The position numbers and the translations under genes are program-made. Positions 33,616 to 41,016 of a stretch of 41,016 nt of DNA are shown piece by piece; position 1 is the first letter of the stretch; the number at the start of each line of letters is the position of its first letter. The notes under the pieces were generated by a model that ran no database searches, was not told the origin of the DNA, and was given only the letters and a program-made list of their open reading frames with translations. The stretch is from Tissierellia bacterium (lineage in GTDB: Bacteria; Bacillota; Clostridia; Tissierellales; Peptoniphilaceae). The DNA lies in the NCBI GenBank assembly GCA_030537765.1, contig JAUNVH010000012.1, positions 1 through 41,016 of the forward strand, read 5' to 3'.

Positions 33616-34959
33616 TTAATTTTTATACCAAATCTCATCTGCAACTTTTTGCCAATCTTTTGCAGCTTCAGCACATTTTGCCGAAAGAGATCTGACATCT
33701 TCAGGACTTTCCAAATCTGTGGAATATGAATTTGTGCTTTCAACCATATCTGTGAGCCTGCCTGGGCAATCGAGCAATGGGCAAGGTCTCAAAAGATTAT
33801 TGTCGAATGGTTGATTATTTTTATATGCCATAAACAATGGGCTCTTATAGGCTTCTAGCAGTGTTTTTTCGCGTATATTGGAATCTGAATAGTGAATAAA
33901 AGCACAGGGCTCAATATCTCCATTGGCATTTATATGAAGATAACATCTGCCGCCGGCTATACAACCGTCTACATATTCACCATCGTTCCAAAAGTCCATA
34001 GTAAATAGTGGTTTTGTACTTCTGAATTTTCTAATCTGTTTATACATATACTTTCTTTGCTCGGCAGTTGCTAAAAGTTCGGGCATGGCATTTACACCAA
34101 CTGGCATATAAGTGAAAAACCATGCAAATAGCGCTCCTTTTTCAATCATATCGTCAATATATTCCTCGCTGCCGATAATTTCTGTGTTCATTGATGTATA
34201 GCAACATGAAATTCCAAAGGGCAGTTTTTTTGCCTTTAAAATTTCCATCGCGTCTAAAACTTTTTGATACGTTCCTTCACCACGTCTAAAATCTGTGGCT
34301 TCGCCAAAGCCTTCCACACTTATTGCTGGCACAAAATTTTTAACTCTTAACATCTCATTTGCAAAATCTTCGTCAATCATTGTGCCATTTGTAAAGGCTA
34401 AGAACATGCAGTCGGGATGCATTTCGCAAATTTTGAATATATCTTTCTTTCTAACTGTGGGCTCTCCTCCTGAATAGATATACATAAATGTGCCCATTTG
34501 TTTGCCTTGATTTATAATATCATCCCATTCATCTATTGTGAGATTGAGTTTGTGGCCGTATTCTGCTGCCCAACAGCCTTTGCATTTTAAATTGCAAGCC
34601 GATGTGGGGTCCATAAGTATTGCCCATGGCACATTACATTGATGTTTTTCTCGAGTATCTTTTTGGCGCTTGAGCCCAATTACTGCAGTATTTATAATAA
34701 AGTTTTCAAACATGCGCTTTCTAACTTCTGTATCGATATCTGTATAGAGTTTATTTACTAACTGACTCCAATTAGAATTTTCGTCTGCCAAAGCTTCTTT
34801 TACAATTTTTAATTGTCCACTAACTGAACCGCTCGTATCGAAGCGCTCCATCCAATCTATTATCTTTGGAACATTTTCTTGCGGATCTTTTTCCAAATAG
34901 TATAAGAGCTTTCGCATACTTACAAGTTTTAAATTTTCATTAAAGCTCATTTTTTTCAT
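33616..34959 (-). CDS. Radical SAM protein with SPASM-like C-terminus, function unknown
   Basis: 447 residues. A helical N-terminal domain (about 10-100) precedes the radical SAM core, whose cluster motif is CNLKCKGC (C122, C126, C129) and whose SAM-contacting motif is SGGEP (163-167). The C-terminal third has extra cysteines (DGCIAGGRCY, IEPCAF, RPCPLLDCPG), as in SPASM/auxiliary-cluster enzymes that modify peptides or other substrates. No precursor peptide is evident nearby. The start is ATG 34959 (AAGGGA 9 nt upstream) rather than 34968. It is divergent from a cysteine-less paralogue. Confidence 0.9.
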   Translation of the reverse strand: MKKMSFNENLKLVSMRKLLYYLEKDPQENVPKIIDWMERFDTSGSVSGQLKIVKEALADENSNWSQLVNKLYTDIDTEVRKRMFENFIINTAVIGLKRQKDTREKHQCNVPWAILMDPTSACNLKCKGCWAAEYGHKLNLTIDEWDDIINQGKQMGTFMYIYSGGEPTVRKKDIFKICEMHPDCMFLAFTNGTMIDEDFANEMLRVKNFVPAISVEGFGEATDFRRGEGTYQKVLDAMEILKAKKLPFGISCCYTSMNTEIIGSEEYIDDMIEKGALFAWFFTYMPVGVNAMPELLATAEQRKYMYKQIRKFRSTKPLFTMDFWNDGEYVDGCIAGGRCYLHINANGDIEPCAFIHYSDSNIREKTLLEAYKSPLFMAYKNNQPFDNNLLRPCPLLDCPGRLTDMVESTNSYSTDLESPEDVRSLSAKCAEAAKDWQKVADEIWYKN

Positions 34960-35050
34960 ATAGACCATCCCTTCAATAATTTTTAAACTTTTCTCAATTT
35001 TATTTTATAAAGAATCTGGATGAAATTCATTGGACAAAATATAAATTCGT

Positions 35051-35093
35051 GTAAAAATGAAACAAAGTCAGTTTTTTGGGTAAAAATGGGACA
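35051..35093. promoter_or_regulatory. Repeats in divergent promoter region, candidate TetR operator
   Basis: GTAAAAATGAAACA (35051-35064) and GTAAAAATGGGACA (35080-35093) are direct repeats 29 bp apart. Within this span, GTTTTTTGGGTAAAA (35071-35085) recurs as its exact reverse complement at 36714-36728, beside the TetR gene. Confidence 0.5.
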
Positions 35094-35097
35094 GATT

Positions 35098-35125
35098 TTG
35101 AAAAGTGTTACTTTAAATATATAAA
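35098..35125 (+). promoter_or_regulatory. Promoter of the degenerate radical SAM paralogue
   Basis: TTGAAA (35098-35103), 16-bp spacer, TATAAA (35120-35125), just downstream of the repeated candidate operator. Confidence 0.5.
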
Positions 35126-35167
35126 TTTTCATAATATTATTTAATTAGATAATTTGAGGTGGAGAAA

Positions 35168-36052
35168 ATGAGAGATTATAATAGAAAATTAGTTGAGATT
35201 GTGGCATCACAAGCCTTAAAAAAGATGAAAAAAGATCCCAAAAGAGAGCTTAGAAGATTGGTTGATTTTGGAAAAACTATGGCAAAAGGCAATAATCAAA
35301 ATGAATTTTTTGATTTAGCGCAAGATATTATAGAATCTGAAAACTCTAAATATTATACTATGCTCGACAGTATTTTTGGAAAATTTGACAATAAAAAACT
35401 GAAAGAATTCTCTTTAAATTTTGGATATAATGGCCTGATAAGAGGTGCAAAAAAAATACAAGACAATATGGATTTTAATATTTCATGGATGCATGAATTT
35501 TCTGAAAAAGATTTGAGTAAAGATGATTTAAATTCTGAAATTAATAATTTAAAAGATAGGGGCATCTATATTTATACAATTTTTCCAAATGACAAAAATC
35601 ATTTAGATAAAGTAGAAGAAATTGCTAGAAAAAACCAAGACTGCGCATTTATTATGTTCTTAAATGACATAGATATTCCTAATAATATTATAAAACTTGA
35701 CAATCTTATAATGCTTATAGATTCAAAAAGTATGAAGCAATTAGATAATTTAGATATGAAGAACTTTGTAGGCATTTGGCACAGCTTTAGTGATTCAAAT
35801 TATAAAGAAATACTAGATGGAAAACTAGCCAGAGTTTGCGAAAATAATAATTTACCATTTTTGATTTTTGTAAACGATAAAGCTTCTAAAGATGTTGAAA
35901 GGGAGATTGCCGAATATGCTTATAGAGAAAGATTTAAGCCAAAATATGCCGCTTTCACGATCGAATACGAAAACGACATTAGACGAATAAATAAAATGAT
36001 TTTAAATAAAAATGTAAAGCCAAAATTACAAAATGCTGATGCTAAAAATTAG
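35168..36052 (+). CDS. Degenerate radical SAM paralogue lacking cluster cysteines
   Basis: 294 residues. The N-terminal domain aligns by eye with the neighbouring radical SAM protein: KKDPKRELRRLVDF against EKDPQENVPKIIDW, then SENSKYYTMLDSIF against DENSNWSQLVNKLY. Further on, QDCAFIMFLND matches PDCMFLAFTNG. Where the paralogue has CNLKCKGC, this one has EFSEKDLSKDD, and GGEP is also absent. It should not bind the cluster or cleave SAM. It stops before the SPASM part. A regulatory or scaffold partner is an inference. The start is ATG 35168, with GAGGTGGAG upstream. Confidence 0.75.
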   Translation: MRDYNRKLVEIVASQALKKMKKDPKRELRRLVDFGKTMAKGNNQNEFFDLAQDIIESENSKYYTMLDSIFGKFDNKKLKEFSLNFGYNGLIRGAKKIQDNMDFNISWMHEFSEKDLSKDDLNSEINNLKDRGIYIYTIFPNDKNHLDKVEEIARKNQDCAFIMFLNDIDIPNNIIKLDNLIMLIDSKSMKQLDNLDMKNFVGIWHSFSDSNYKEILDGKLARVCENNNLPFLIFVNDKASKDVEREIAEYAYRERFKPKYAAFTIEYENDIRRINKMILNKNVKPKLQNADAKN

Positions 36053-36072
36053 AGCCTTAATTTAGGCTCTAA
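36044..36072 (-). terminator. Terminator of TetR gene, shared with the convergent gene
   Basis: Eight-bp stem TTAGAGCC/GGCTCTAA (36049-36056 with 36065-36072). On the minus strand a T-run (36048-36044) follows. Both convergent stop codons lie within it. Confidence 0.75.
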
Positions 36073-36635
36073 TCGCTATGTAAATCTTCTACAATATTCA
36101 ATGCAACTTTAGTGATTGCATTTCTTATGAGTGTTGTCAATTTGTCGGGCTCAATTTTTGCGCCCTCTCTTAGCCAATCCACGATTAAATATCTGATTGC
36201 TGAAGTGTAGAAATTGACATAGAATTCATAATCTTCTTCATTTTGTTCGTCAATATAATAAAAATTTTCTAAAACATAATCTTCTAATAGGGGGTTTAGC
36301 GTTTCAAAAAGATATTCATAAAATGAATTCTGTCCAGTATATTCAAGTGCATTTTGGTAAAATCTCTTATGCTTATAAAAGAAATTTAGCATAATATTTA
36401 GCTTTTGCCAAGAATCATTTGCTTCTGACATTTTGACATAGTCTGCAAAAAATTCAGTCTGAAAAATCCAATTTAGCAAATCGTATTTGTCGCTAAAATG
36501 GTAATAAAAAGTTTTACGGCTTAGACCACAGATATCACAGATCGATTTAATATTTATTTTATGAAAAGACTCAACTTCCATCAATTCTTTAACGGCTTTG
36601 GCCAATGCCTTTTTTGTTATTAAGGAATCGGACAT
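36069..36635 (-). CDS. TetR/AcrR-family transcriptional regulator
   Basis: 188 residues. The N-terminal TetR helix-turn-helix (about 15-60) reads INIKSICDICGLSRKTFYYHFSDKYDLLNWIF, the most conserved part of the family. The helical C-terminal ligand-binding domain (about 75-188) is unlike any I can name. The start is ATG 36635, with GGGGTGA upstream, not 36659. It probably represses the radical SAM pair or the small membrane protein/HAD genes, because a 15-bp sequence is repeated in both flanking promoter regions. The effector is unknown. Confidence 0.88.
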   Translation of the reverse strand: MSDSLITKKALAKAVKELMEVESFHKINIKSICDICGLSRKTFYYHFSDKYDLLNWIFQTEFFADYVKMSEANDSWQKLNIMLNFFYKHKRFYQNALEYTGQNSFYEYLFETLNPLLEDYVLENFYYIDEQNEEDYEFYVNFYTSAIRYLIVDWLREGAKIEPDKLTTLIRNAITKVALNIVEDLHSD

Positions 36636-36657
36636 TCTATCACCCCTGTCTATAATC

Positions 36658-36685
36658 ATTCTACCACGCTAATTGGATATGTCAA
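36658..36685 (-). promoter_or_regulatory. Promoter of TetR gene
   Basis: Minus-strand TTGACA (36685-36680), 16-bp spacer, TAGAAT (36663-36658). Confidence 0.6.
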
Positions 36686-36713
36686 TTGTTTAAAAAATTA
36701 TTCTTTAATATTA

Positions 36714-36728
36714 TTTTACCCAAAAAAC
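36714..36728. promoter_or_regulatory. Second copy of candidate TetR operator
   Basis: TTTTACCCAAAAAAC is the exact reverse complement of 35071-35085. It abuts the -35 box of the 36777 promoter, where a bound repressor would block polymerase. Confidence 0.5.
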
Positions 36729-36729
36729 T

Positions 36730-36758
36730 TTGACATATAGCTATAAATTGGGTATTAT
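36730..36758 (+). promoter_or_regulatory. Promoter of small membrane protein/HAD operon
   Basis: Perfect TTGACA (36730-36735), 17-bp spacer, TATTAT (36753-36758). Confidence 0.75.
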
Positions 36759-36776
36759 CATACGAGAGGTGTAAAT

Positions 36777-36995
36777 ATGTTTTTCAAAAAGAAATTTGAT
36801 AAGATGCTAGAAGCCCAAAAGATTGAACGTGAAAAAAGATATGAAGAACAAGGCATCAATTTTGATGAAGATATAGATATAAATGACCTTATGGAAGAAG
36901 GCGATGTAAAGGCAATGATAATTAGTGCTTTTATCGCATTTTCTCCAATATTTATAGTGCTTATATTAATCTTAGTATTAGTTTGGATGTGGTAA
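36777..36995 (+). CDS. Small single-span membrane protein
   Basis: 72 residues. A charged, probably cytoplasmic N-terminal half (about 1-44, rich in Lys, Glu and Asp) is followed by one long hydrophobic helix (about 45-71) ending WMW at the very C-terminus. No family is recognised. AGAGGTG lies 6 nt before the ATG, and a strong promoter is upstream. The HAD gene starts 4 nt after its stop, so they are cotranscribed and perhaps work together at the membrane. Confidence 0.7.
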   Translation: MFFKKKFDKMLEAQKIEREKRYEEQGINFDEDIDINDLMEEGDVKAMIISAFIAFSPIFIVLILILVLVWMW

Positions 36996-36999
36996 TTAA

Positions 37000-37731
37000 A
37001 TGAAAAAGACTGCAGCATTTTTTGATATTGATGGCACAATTTATAGAGATTCACTCATGACTGAGCATTTTCGAAAGCTAGTGCAATATGAAGTCATAGA
37101 TAATACGATTTGGATGAGTGATGTAAAAAAAGTATATGATGAATGGGAAAAAAGACATGGAGATTATGAAGAATATTTAGAAACTATTGCCGAAGTTTAC
37201 AGATCACAATTAAAGGGAGTCGATAGAGATTTTATTTGCTATATAGCAGACCACGTAATAAAAGATAAATCGGACAATATCTATAAATATTCCAGATATA
37301 AAATAAATTGGCATAAAGAAAGAGAACATCTGATATTTTTTATTTCTGGCAGTCCTGACTTTTTAGTTTCTCGAATGGCAAGGCGCTACGATGTCACAGA
37401 TTATCGCGGTTCAATCTATGTCGTAAATGAAGACAATCAATTGACGGGCGAAATTAAGCGCATGTGGGATTCGGAATCGAAGACTAAGGCATTAAAAGAG
37501 CTCATAGAACTTTATGATGTAGATTTGAATAAGTCTTTTGCCTATGGAGATACTAAGGGAGATCTCTCTATGCTTAAAATGGTGGGCAATCCAATTGCAA
37601 TAAATCCCAATATGGCACTTTTAAAAGCCATAAAGTTAGATGAAAAACTAATTGAATGTGCAAAAATTGTAGTCGAGAGAAAAAATGTAATATATTCATT
37701 AGATCCCAGTGTAAATTATTTAGAAATTTAA
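37000..37731 (+). CDS. HAD-IB family phosphatase
   Basis: 243 residues, haloacid dehalogenase subclass IB (SerB-like). Motif I FDIDGTI has the nucleophile D9 and D11. Motif II is FISGSPDFL, and motif IV YGDTKGDLSML gives the magnesium-binding aspartates. Motif III is probably a lysine of DSESKTKAL. Likely substrates are small phosphates or lipid-linked phosphates. The upstream single-span membrane protein hints at a membrane substrate, an inference only. Confidence 0.88.
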   Translation: MKKTAAFFDIDGTIYRDSLMTEHFRKLVQYEVIDNTIWMSDVKKVYDEWEKRHGDYEEYLETIAEVYRSQLKGVDRDFICYIADHVIKDKSDNIYKYSRYKINWHKEREHLIFFISGSPDFLVSRMARRYDVTDYRGSIYVVNEDNQLTGEIKRMWDSESKTKALKELIELYDVDLNKSFAYGDTKGDLSMLKMVGNPIAINPNMALLKAIKLDEKLIECAKIVVERKNVIYSLDPSVNYLEI

Positions 37732-37759
37732 TTGATTATTGTTTTCATTGTGGTATAAT
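37732..37759 (+). promoter_or_regulatory. Promoter of the SAM-I riboswitch/metK transcript
   Basis: TTGATT (37732-37737), 16-bp spacer ending TGG, perfect TATAAT (37754-37759), so also an extended -10 element. Confidence 0.75.
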
Positions 37760-37780
37760 AGATACAAAATAGAATATGTA

Positions 37781-37905
37781 CTCATTAAGAGAGATGGAGG
37801 GAATGGGCCCTGCGAAATCCGGCAACCTGTTTAAAGGTGCTAAATCCCACAGCAATTGCTGAAAGATGAGAAAATTATCCTTCCGCAATTCGGAAGGCTT
37901 TTTTT
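37781..37905 (+). promoter_or_regulatory. SAM-I (S-box) riboswitch with terminator
   Basis: The S-box core is clear: AAGAGAGATGGAGGGAATGG (37787-37806), GAAATCCGGCAACC (37814-37827), AAGGTGCTAAATCC, and GAAAGATGAG (37861-37870) closing P1 with CTCAT (37781-37785). The terminator is CCTTCCG/CGGAAGG (37879-37885 with 37891-37897) plus seven T. SAM binding is known to favour the terminator, so metK is shut off when SAM is plentiful. Confidence 0.96.
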
Positions 37906-37933
37906 ATAGTAAAATTTGAATGGAGGAATAAAT

Positions 37934-39097
37934 ATGAAAAAATGGTTATTTACGTCAGAATCAGTTACAGAAGGGCATCCTGACAAAGTCTGCGACCAAA
38001 TTTCGGACGCAATACTAGATGCAATATTTGAAAAAGACCCCAATGCCAGAGTTGCATGTGAAACAATGGCATCGACTGGAGTAGTTTTAATCACTGGTGA
38101 AATTACCACAAATTGCTATGTCGATATCGCAAATATTGCACGCCAAACAATTAGAGAAATTGGCTACACAAAAGGAATCTATGGCTTCGATGCAGACACT
38201 TGCGGAGTTATGGTATCGATTAATGAACAAAGTGGCGATATTGCAATGGGAGTTGACAGAAAAGATGAGGACAAAAGAGATAGCATAGGCGCTGGAGACC
38301 AAGGCATGATGTTTGGATATGCTACTAACGAAACTGAAAGCTATATGCCACTTCCTATACATTTAGCACATAAAATGGCGCTAAAACTTACAGAAGTTAG
38401 AAAAAATGGCACATTAAAATATCTAAGACCCGATGGCAAAACTCAAATTACAGTAGAATATGAAGACGACAAACCAGTAAGACTTGAAAATGTTGTAGTA
38501 TCTTGCCAACACGATGCAGAAACTTCATTGGAGCAAATAAGGGAAGATATAATAAAATATGTAATTAAACCAACAGTCGATGAAAATATGCTAGACGATA
38601 ATACTAAGATCTATGTAAATCCAACTGGCAGATTCGTAGTTGGTGGTCCAATTGGCGATGCAGGCTTAACTGGCAGAAAAATAATTGTAGACACTTATGG
38701 CGGATTTGCTCGCCACGGTGGCGGTGCATTCTCCGGAAAAGACCCGACAAAAGTAGATAGATCAGCAGCTTATGCGGCCAGATATGTTGCCAAAAACTTA
38801 GTTGCAGCAGGCCTTTGCGATAAATGTGAAATTGGATTAAGTTATGCAATTGGCGTTGCAAGACCACTTTCAATCTATGTTGAAACATTTGGTACTGGAA
38901 AACTTTCGAACGAACGCTTAGAAGAAATTGTGCAAAAGCATTTTGACCTAAGACCGTATTCAATTATAGAAGATTTAGATCTAAGACGTCCAATCTATCG
39001 TCAACTTGCAAGTTATGGCCACTTTGGCAGAGACGATTTAGATTTGACTTGGGAAAAACTCGACAAAGTAGAAGAACTTAAAAAAGAATTAGAATAA
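37934..39097 (+). CDS. metK: S-adenosylmethionine synthetase
   Basis: Makes SAM from methionine and ATP. The 387-residue product shows [20 protein letters not shown] at 9-28, the ATP/potassium region [12 protein letters not shown], the phosphate loop [19 protein letters not shown], and a conserved C-terminal domain. The frame is open from 37916, but GGAGG (37922-37926) points to ATG 37934. It is controlled by the SAM-I riboswitch upstream and ends in its own terminator. Monocistronic. Confidence 0.98.
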   Translation: MKKWLFTSESVTEGHPDKVCDQISDAILDAIFEKDPNARVACETMASTGVVLITGEITTNCYVDIANIARQTIREIGYTKGIYGFDADTCGVMVSINEQSGDIAMGVDRKDEDKRDSIGAGDQGMMFGYATNETESYMPLPIHLAHKMALKLTEVRKNGTLKYLRPDGKTQITVEYEDDKPVRLENVVVSCQHDAETSLEQIREDIIKYVIKPTVDENMLDDNTKIYVNPTGRFVVGGPIGDAGLTGRKIIVDTYGGFARHGGGAFSGKDPTKVDRSAAYAARYVAKNLVAAGLCDKCEIGLSYAIGVARPLSIYVETFGTGKLSNERLEEIVQKHFDLRPYSIIEDLDLRRPIYRQLASYGHFGRDDLDLTWEKLDKVEELKKELE

Positions 39098-39105
39098 AAT
39101 AGAGA

Positions 39106-39139
39106 TTGGCGAAAGATTTAATACTTTCGCCAATTTTTT
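39106..39139 (+). terminator. Terminator of metK
   Basis: Ten-bp stem TTGGCGAAAG (39106-39115) with 39124-39133, then six T. Confidence 0.88.
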
Positions 39140-39233
39140 AGTTAAATGAAATATTGAATCGAAAAAAATTTAATCAATTACAATAAATCTATATTAAATT
39201 TTGAAGTCTTATGCAAACGATTATCTTTTTGTC

Positions 39234-39262
39234 TTGTCTAAAGATAGAGCTTCATGTATAAT
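39234..39262 (+). promoter_or_regulatory. Promoter of 5'-nucleotidase gene
   Basis: TTGTCT (39234-39239), 17-bp spacer, perfect TATAAT (39257-39262). Confidence 0.65.
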
Positions 39263-39300
39263 ATGAGTATATGTAATAATAATTTCTTAGGAGGAATAGT

Positions 39301-40896
39301 ATGAGAAAAAATTTAAAACTATTATCATTAGTTTTAGCATTTGTTATGGTGCTTGGTTTTGTAGCTCCAAATGTAGCATTTGCTGAAGATGTAAAGGTAA
39401 TAGAAATCATTCACACAAATGACGTGCACGGTCGTGCAGAAGGTGATGACAAAGCTTATATTGGTTATGCAAGATTAAAGACATTTGTAGACCTAGAAAA
39501 GGCAAATAATCCAAATGTACTTTTAGTTGACGCAGGCGACACACTTCACGGAACAACTTTTGCAACCATCTCAAGAGGTCAATCGATGCTAGATGCTATG
39601 AAGGCTACTGGTTATGATCTATTTGTTCCAGGAAACCACGATTTCAACTATGGAACAGATAGACTAGTTGAACTTGTTAAACAAGAAAAAGTTCCAACAG
39701 TTGGCGCAAACTTAGTAAATGTTGAAACTGGCGAAAAAGTTTTTGAAGGTTCAAAAATTATCGAAGTTGACGGAATTAAACTTGGCTTCTTTGGCCTAAT
39801 GACTCCTGAAACTAAAACAAAATCCAATCCTCTAAATACTGAAGGTTATGATTTTACAGATTATATCGAAGTTTCAAAAGAAGAAGTTGCAAAACTTAAA
39901 GAAGCAGGCGCACAAGTAGTAATCTGCTTAGCACACGTTGGAATAGACGATTCAAGCGTTGAAAGAACAAATCTATTAGCTGAAAAAGTTGAAGGTATCG
40001 ACTTAATCGTTGACGGCCACAGCCATACTAGATTGAGCGAAGGACTAGTAGTTAATGACACAGTAATCGTTCAAACTGGCGAACATTTAAAATCAATCGG
40101 TAAAGTTTTATTGACTTTCAAAGATGGTAAATTAACTGAAATTAAACCAGAATTAGTAGATTTTGAAACAGTTAAAGACTTAGCAAAAGACGAAGACGTC
40201 GTTGCTATTATCGAAAAAATCAACGAAGAAAACAAACCATATATGGAGCAAATTCTTGGAAAAACTGAAGTTGAGCTAGACGGAGAAAGACAGACTAACA
40301 GAACTTCAGAAACAAATTTAGGAAACTTGATTACAGATGCAATGCTTGAAAAAGCAGAAGCTGATTTTGCAATCACAAACGGTGGCGGAATTAGAGCGTC
40401 CATTCCTAAGGGAGATGTAACAATGGGTCATGTACTCACTACATTCCCATTCACAAACTATCCAGTTCTTCTAGAAATCAAGGGCGAAGCAGTTAAAGCA
40501 GCTTTAGAACACGGCGTTCAAGATGCTCCTGAAACTAGAGGCGGATTCCCACAAGTTGCGGGCCTAACATTTAAATTTGACCCAGAAGCTGAAAAAGGAA
40601 GCAAAGTATTTGATGTTAAGATTCAAGGCGAACCACTTGATCTTGAAAAGACATACAAGATGGTAACTAATGACTTTATGGCAATAGGTGGAGACGATTA
40701 TGCAATGTTTAAAGACTGCAAAAAACTTGCAGAATTTGAATTGCTATCAGAATTATTAGCTGACTATATTAAAGCTAAAGGCACTATTGCACCAGAAATT
40801 GAAGGTAGAATCGTTGTTGAAAAAGCTCCAGTAGATGAAGCTCCTGTTGAGGAAAAAGCTCCTGAAACTGGCGACAACTGGTGGTTCATGTATTAA
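39301..40896 (+). CDS. Secreted 5'-nucleotidase/UshA-family metallophosphoesterase
   Basis: 531 residues: signal peptide with likely cleavage after AFA (26-28), then a calcineurin-like phosphoesterase domain. Metal ligands lie in HTNDVHG (D41, H43), DAGD (77-80), GNHDF (111-115), CLAHVG and VDGHSHTRL. The 5'-nucleotidase C-terminal domain follows, with TNGGGIRASIPKG and GGDDYAMF. It releases phosphate from extracellular nucleotides for uptake of the nucleoside. The tail is a Pro/Glu/Ala linker ending APETGDNWWFMY. PETGDN resembles a sortase signal, but the hydrophobic helix and basic end are missing. GGAGG precedes the ATG. Confidence 0.93.
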   Translation: MRKNLKLLSLVLAFVMVLGFVAPNVAFAEDVKVIEIIHTNDVHGRAEGDDKAYIGYARLKTFVDLEKANNPNVLLVDAGDTLHGTTFATISRGQSMLDAMKATGYDLFVPGNHDFNYGTDRLVELVKQEKVPTVGANLVNVETGEKVFEGSKIIEVDGIKLGFFGLMTPETKTKSNPLNTEGYDFTDYIEVSKEEVAKLKEAGAQVVICLAHVGIDDSSVERTNLLAEKVEGIDLIVDGHSHTRLSEGLVVNDTVIVQTGEHLKSIGKVLLTFKDGKLTEIKPELVDFETVKDLAKDEDVVAIIEKINEENKPYMEQILGKTEVELDGERQTNRTSETNLGNLITDAMLEKAEADFAITNGGGIRASIPKGDVTMGHVLTTFPFTNYPVLLEIKGEAVKAALEHGVQDAPETRGGFPQVAGLTFKFDPEAEKGSKVFDVKIQGEPLDLEKTYKMVTNDFMAIGGDDYAMFKDCKKLAEFELLSELLADYIKAKGTIAPEIEGRIVVEKAPVDEAPVEEKAPETGDNWWFMY

Positions 40897-40914
40897 TTTA
40901 AAATTTGAATTACC

Positions 40915-40939
40915 GAGCGCACGAAAGTGCGCTCTTTTT
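40915..40939 (+). terminator. Terminator of 5'-nucleotidase gene
   Basis: Perfect 8-bp GC-rich stem GAGCGCAC (40915-40922) with 40927-40934, GAAA tetraloop, then five T. The remaining 77 bases of the window hold nothing recognisable. Confidence 0.92.
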
Positions 40940-41016
40940 CTTTGTTTAAAATTTTATTAAAACTGTAAATGCATATGTATTTTGATAAATGTTTTAAAAA
41001 GGCTTGAAATGTGGTA

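Noticed and set aside
33616..34959. Radical SAM gene as the missing queuine lyase of the queuosine salvage operon
   Set aside because: It is 27 kb away, has an N-terminal helical domain and SPASM-like C-terminus, and is paired with its own paralogue and TetR. Nothing links it to queuosine.

Overview
The window is AT-rich (about one third GC by eye) and looks like a chromosomal segment of an anaerobic Gram-positive Firmicute. A Tissierellia/Peptoniphilaceae-type bacterium is my best guess. The reasons are strong Firmicute Shine-Dalgarno sites, frequent TTG starts, T-box, SAM-I, Mn and preQ1 riboswitches, lipoprotein and type I signal peptidase signals, S4 without zinc cysteines, and selenium, flavodoxin and ferredoxin genes. 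I see no phage, insertion sequence, CRISPR, rRNA or tRNA gene.

Layout. 1-3.6 kb: rpsD, then convergent larE-larB-larC (nickel-pincer cofactor synthesis, no larA here). 3.7-5.3 kb: a two-part acetyltransferase-like protein and signal peptidase I. 5.3-6.8 kb: a preQ1-I riboswitch in front of a nucleoside hydrolase and an ECF S component, best read as a queuosine/queuine salvage operon. 7-10.3 kb: small unknown genes, an ATP-grasp ligase, then tpx-rlmH. 10.3-13.7 kb (minus): mnmH-malQ-proC. 13.7-17.9 kb (plus): selD-yedF-DUF3343-class V aminotransferase-iron alcohol dehydrogenase. With divergent mnmH this forms a selenium locus. 17.9-23 kb: a CD1871A-type CXXC peptide with a membrane 4Fe-4S protein (minus), an unidentified structured RNA, a Mn-riboswitch-controlled P-type ATPase and a covalent-FMN-type protein. 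23-25 kb: T-box-proS.

25.2-32.7 kb holds an oligopeptide ABC transporter operon (oppABCDF) with two unusual parts. The OppC-type permease has a seven-repeat RCC1-like propeller inserted between its first membrane helix and the conserved GTD motif. The OppF-type ATPase has a charged helical insert of about 165 residues between Walker A and the Q-loop. This is the strongest candidate for an undescribed system.

33-36.7 kb: Fur-box flavodoxin, a radical SAM protein, a divergent paralogue of it that has lost the cluster cysteines, and a TetR regulator, with a 15-bp sequence shared by two of the intergenic regions. 36.7-41 kb: a small membrane protein with a HAD phosphatase, SAM-I riboswitch-metK, and a secreted 5'-nucleotidase whose cell-wall sorting tail appears cut short.

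No searches or folding programs were run. Family calls rest on motifs recognised by eye, and RNA calls on consensus motifs and hand-checked pairing.
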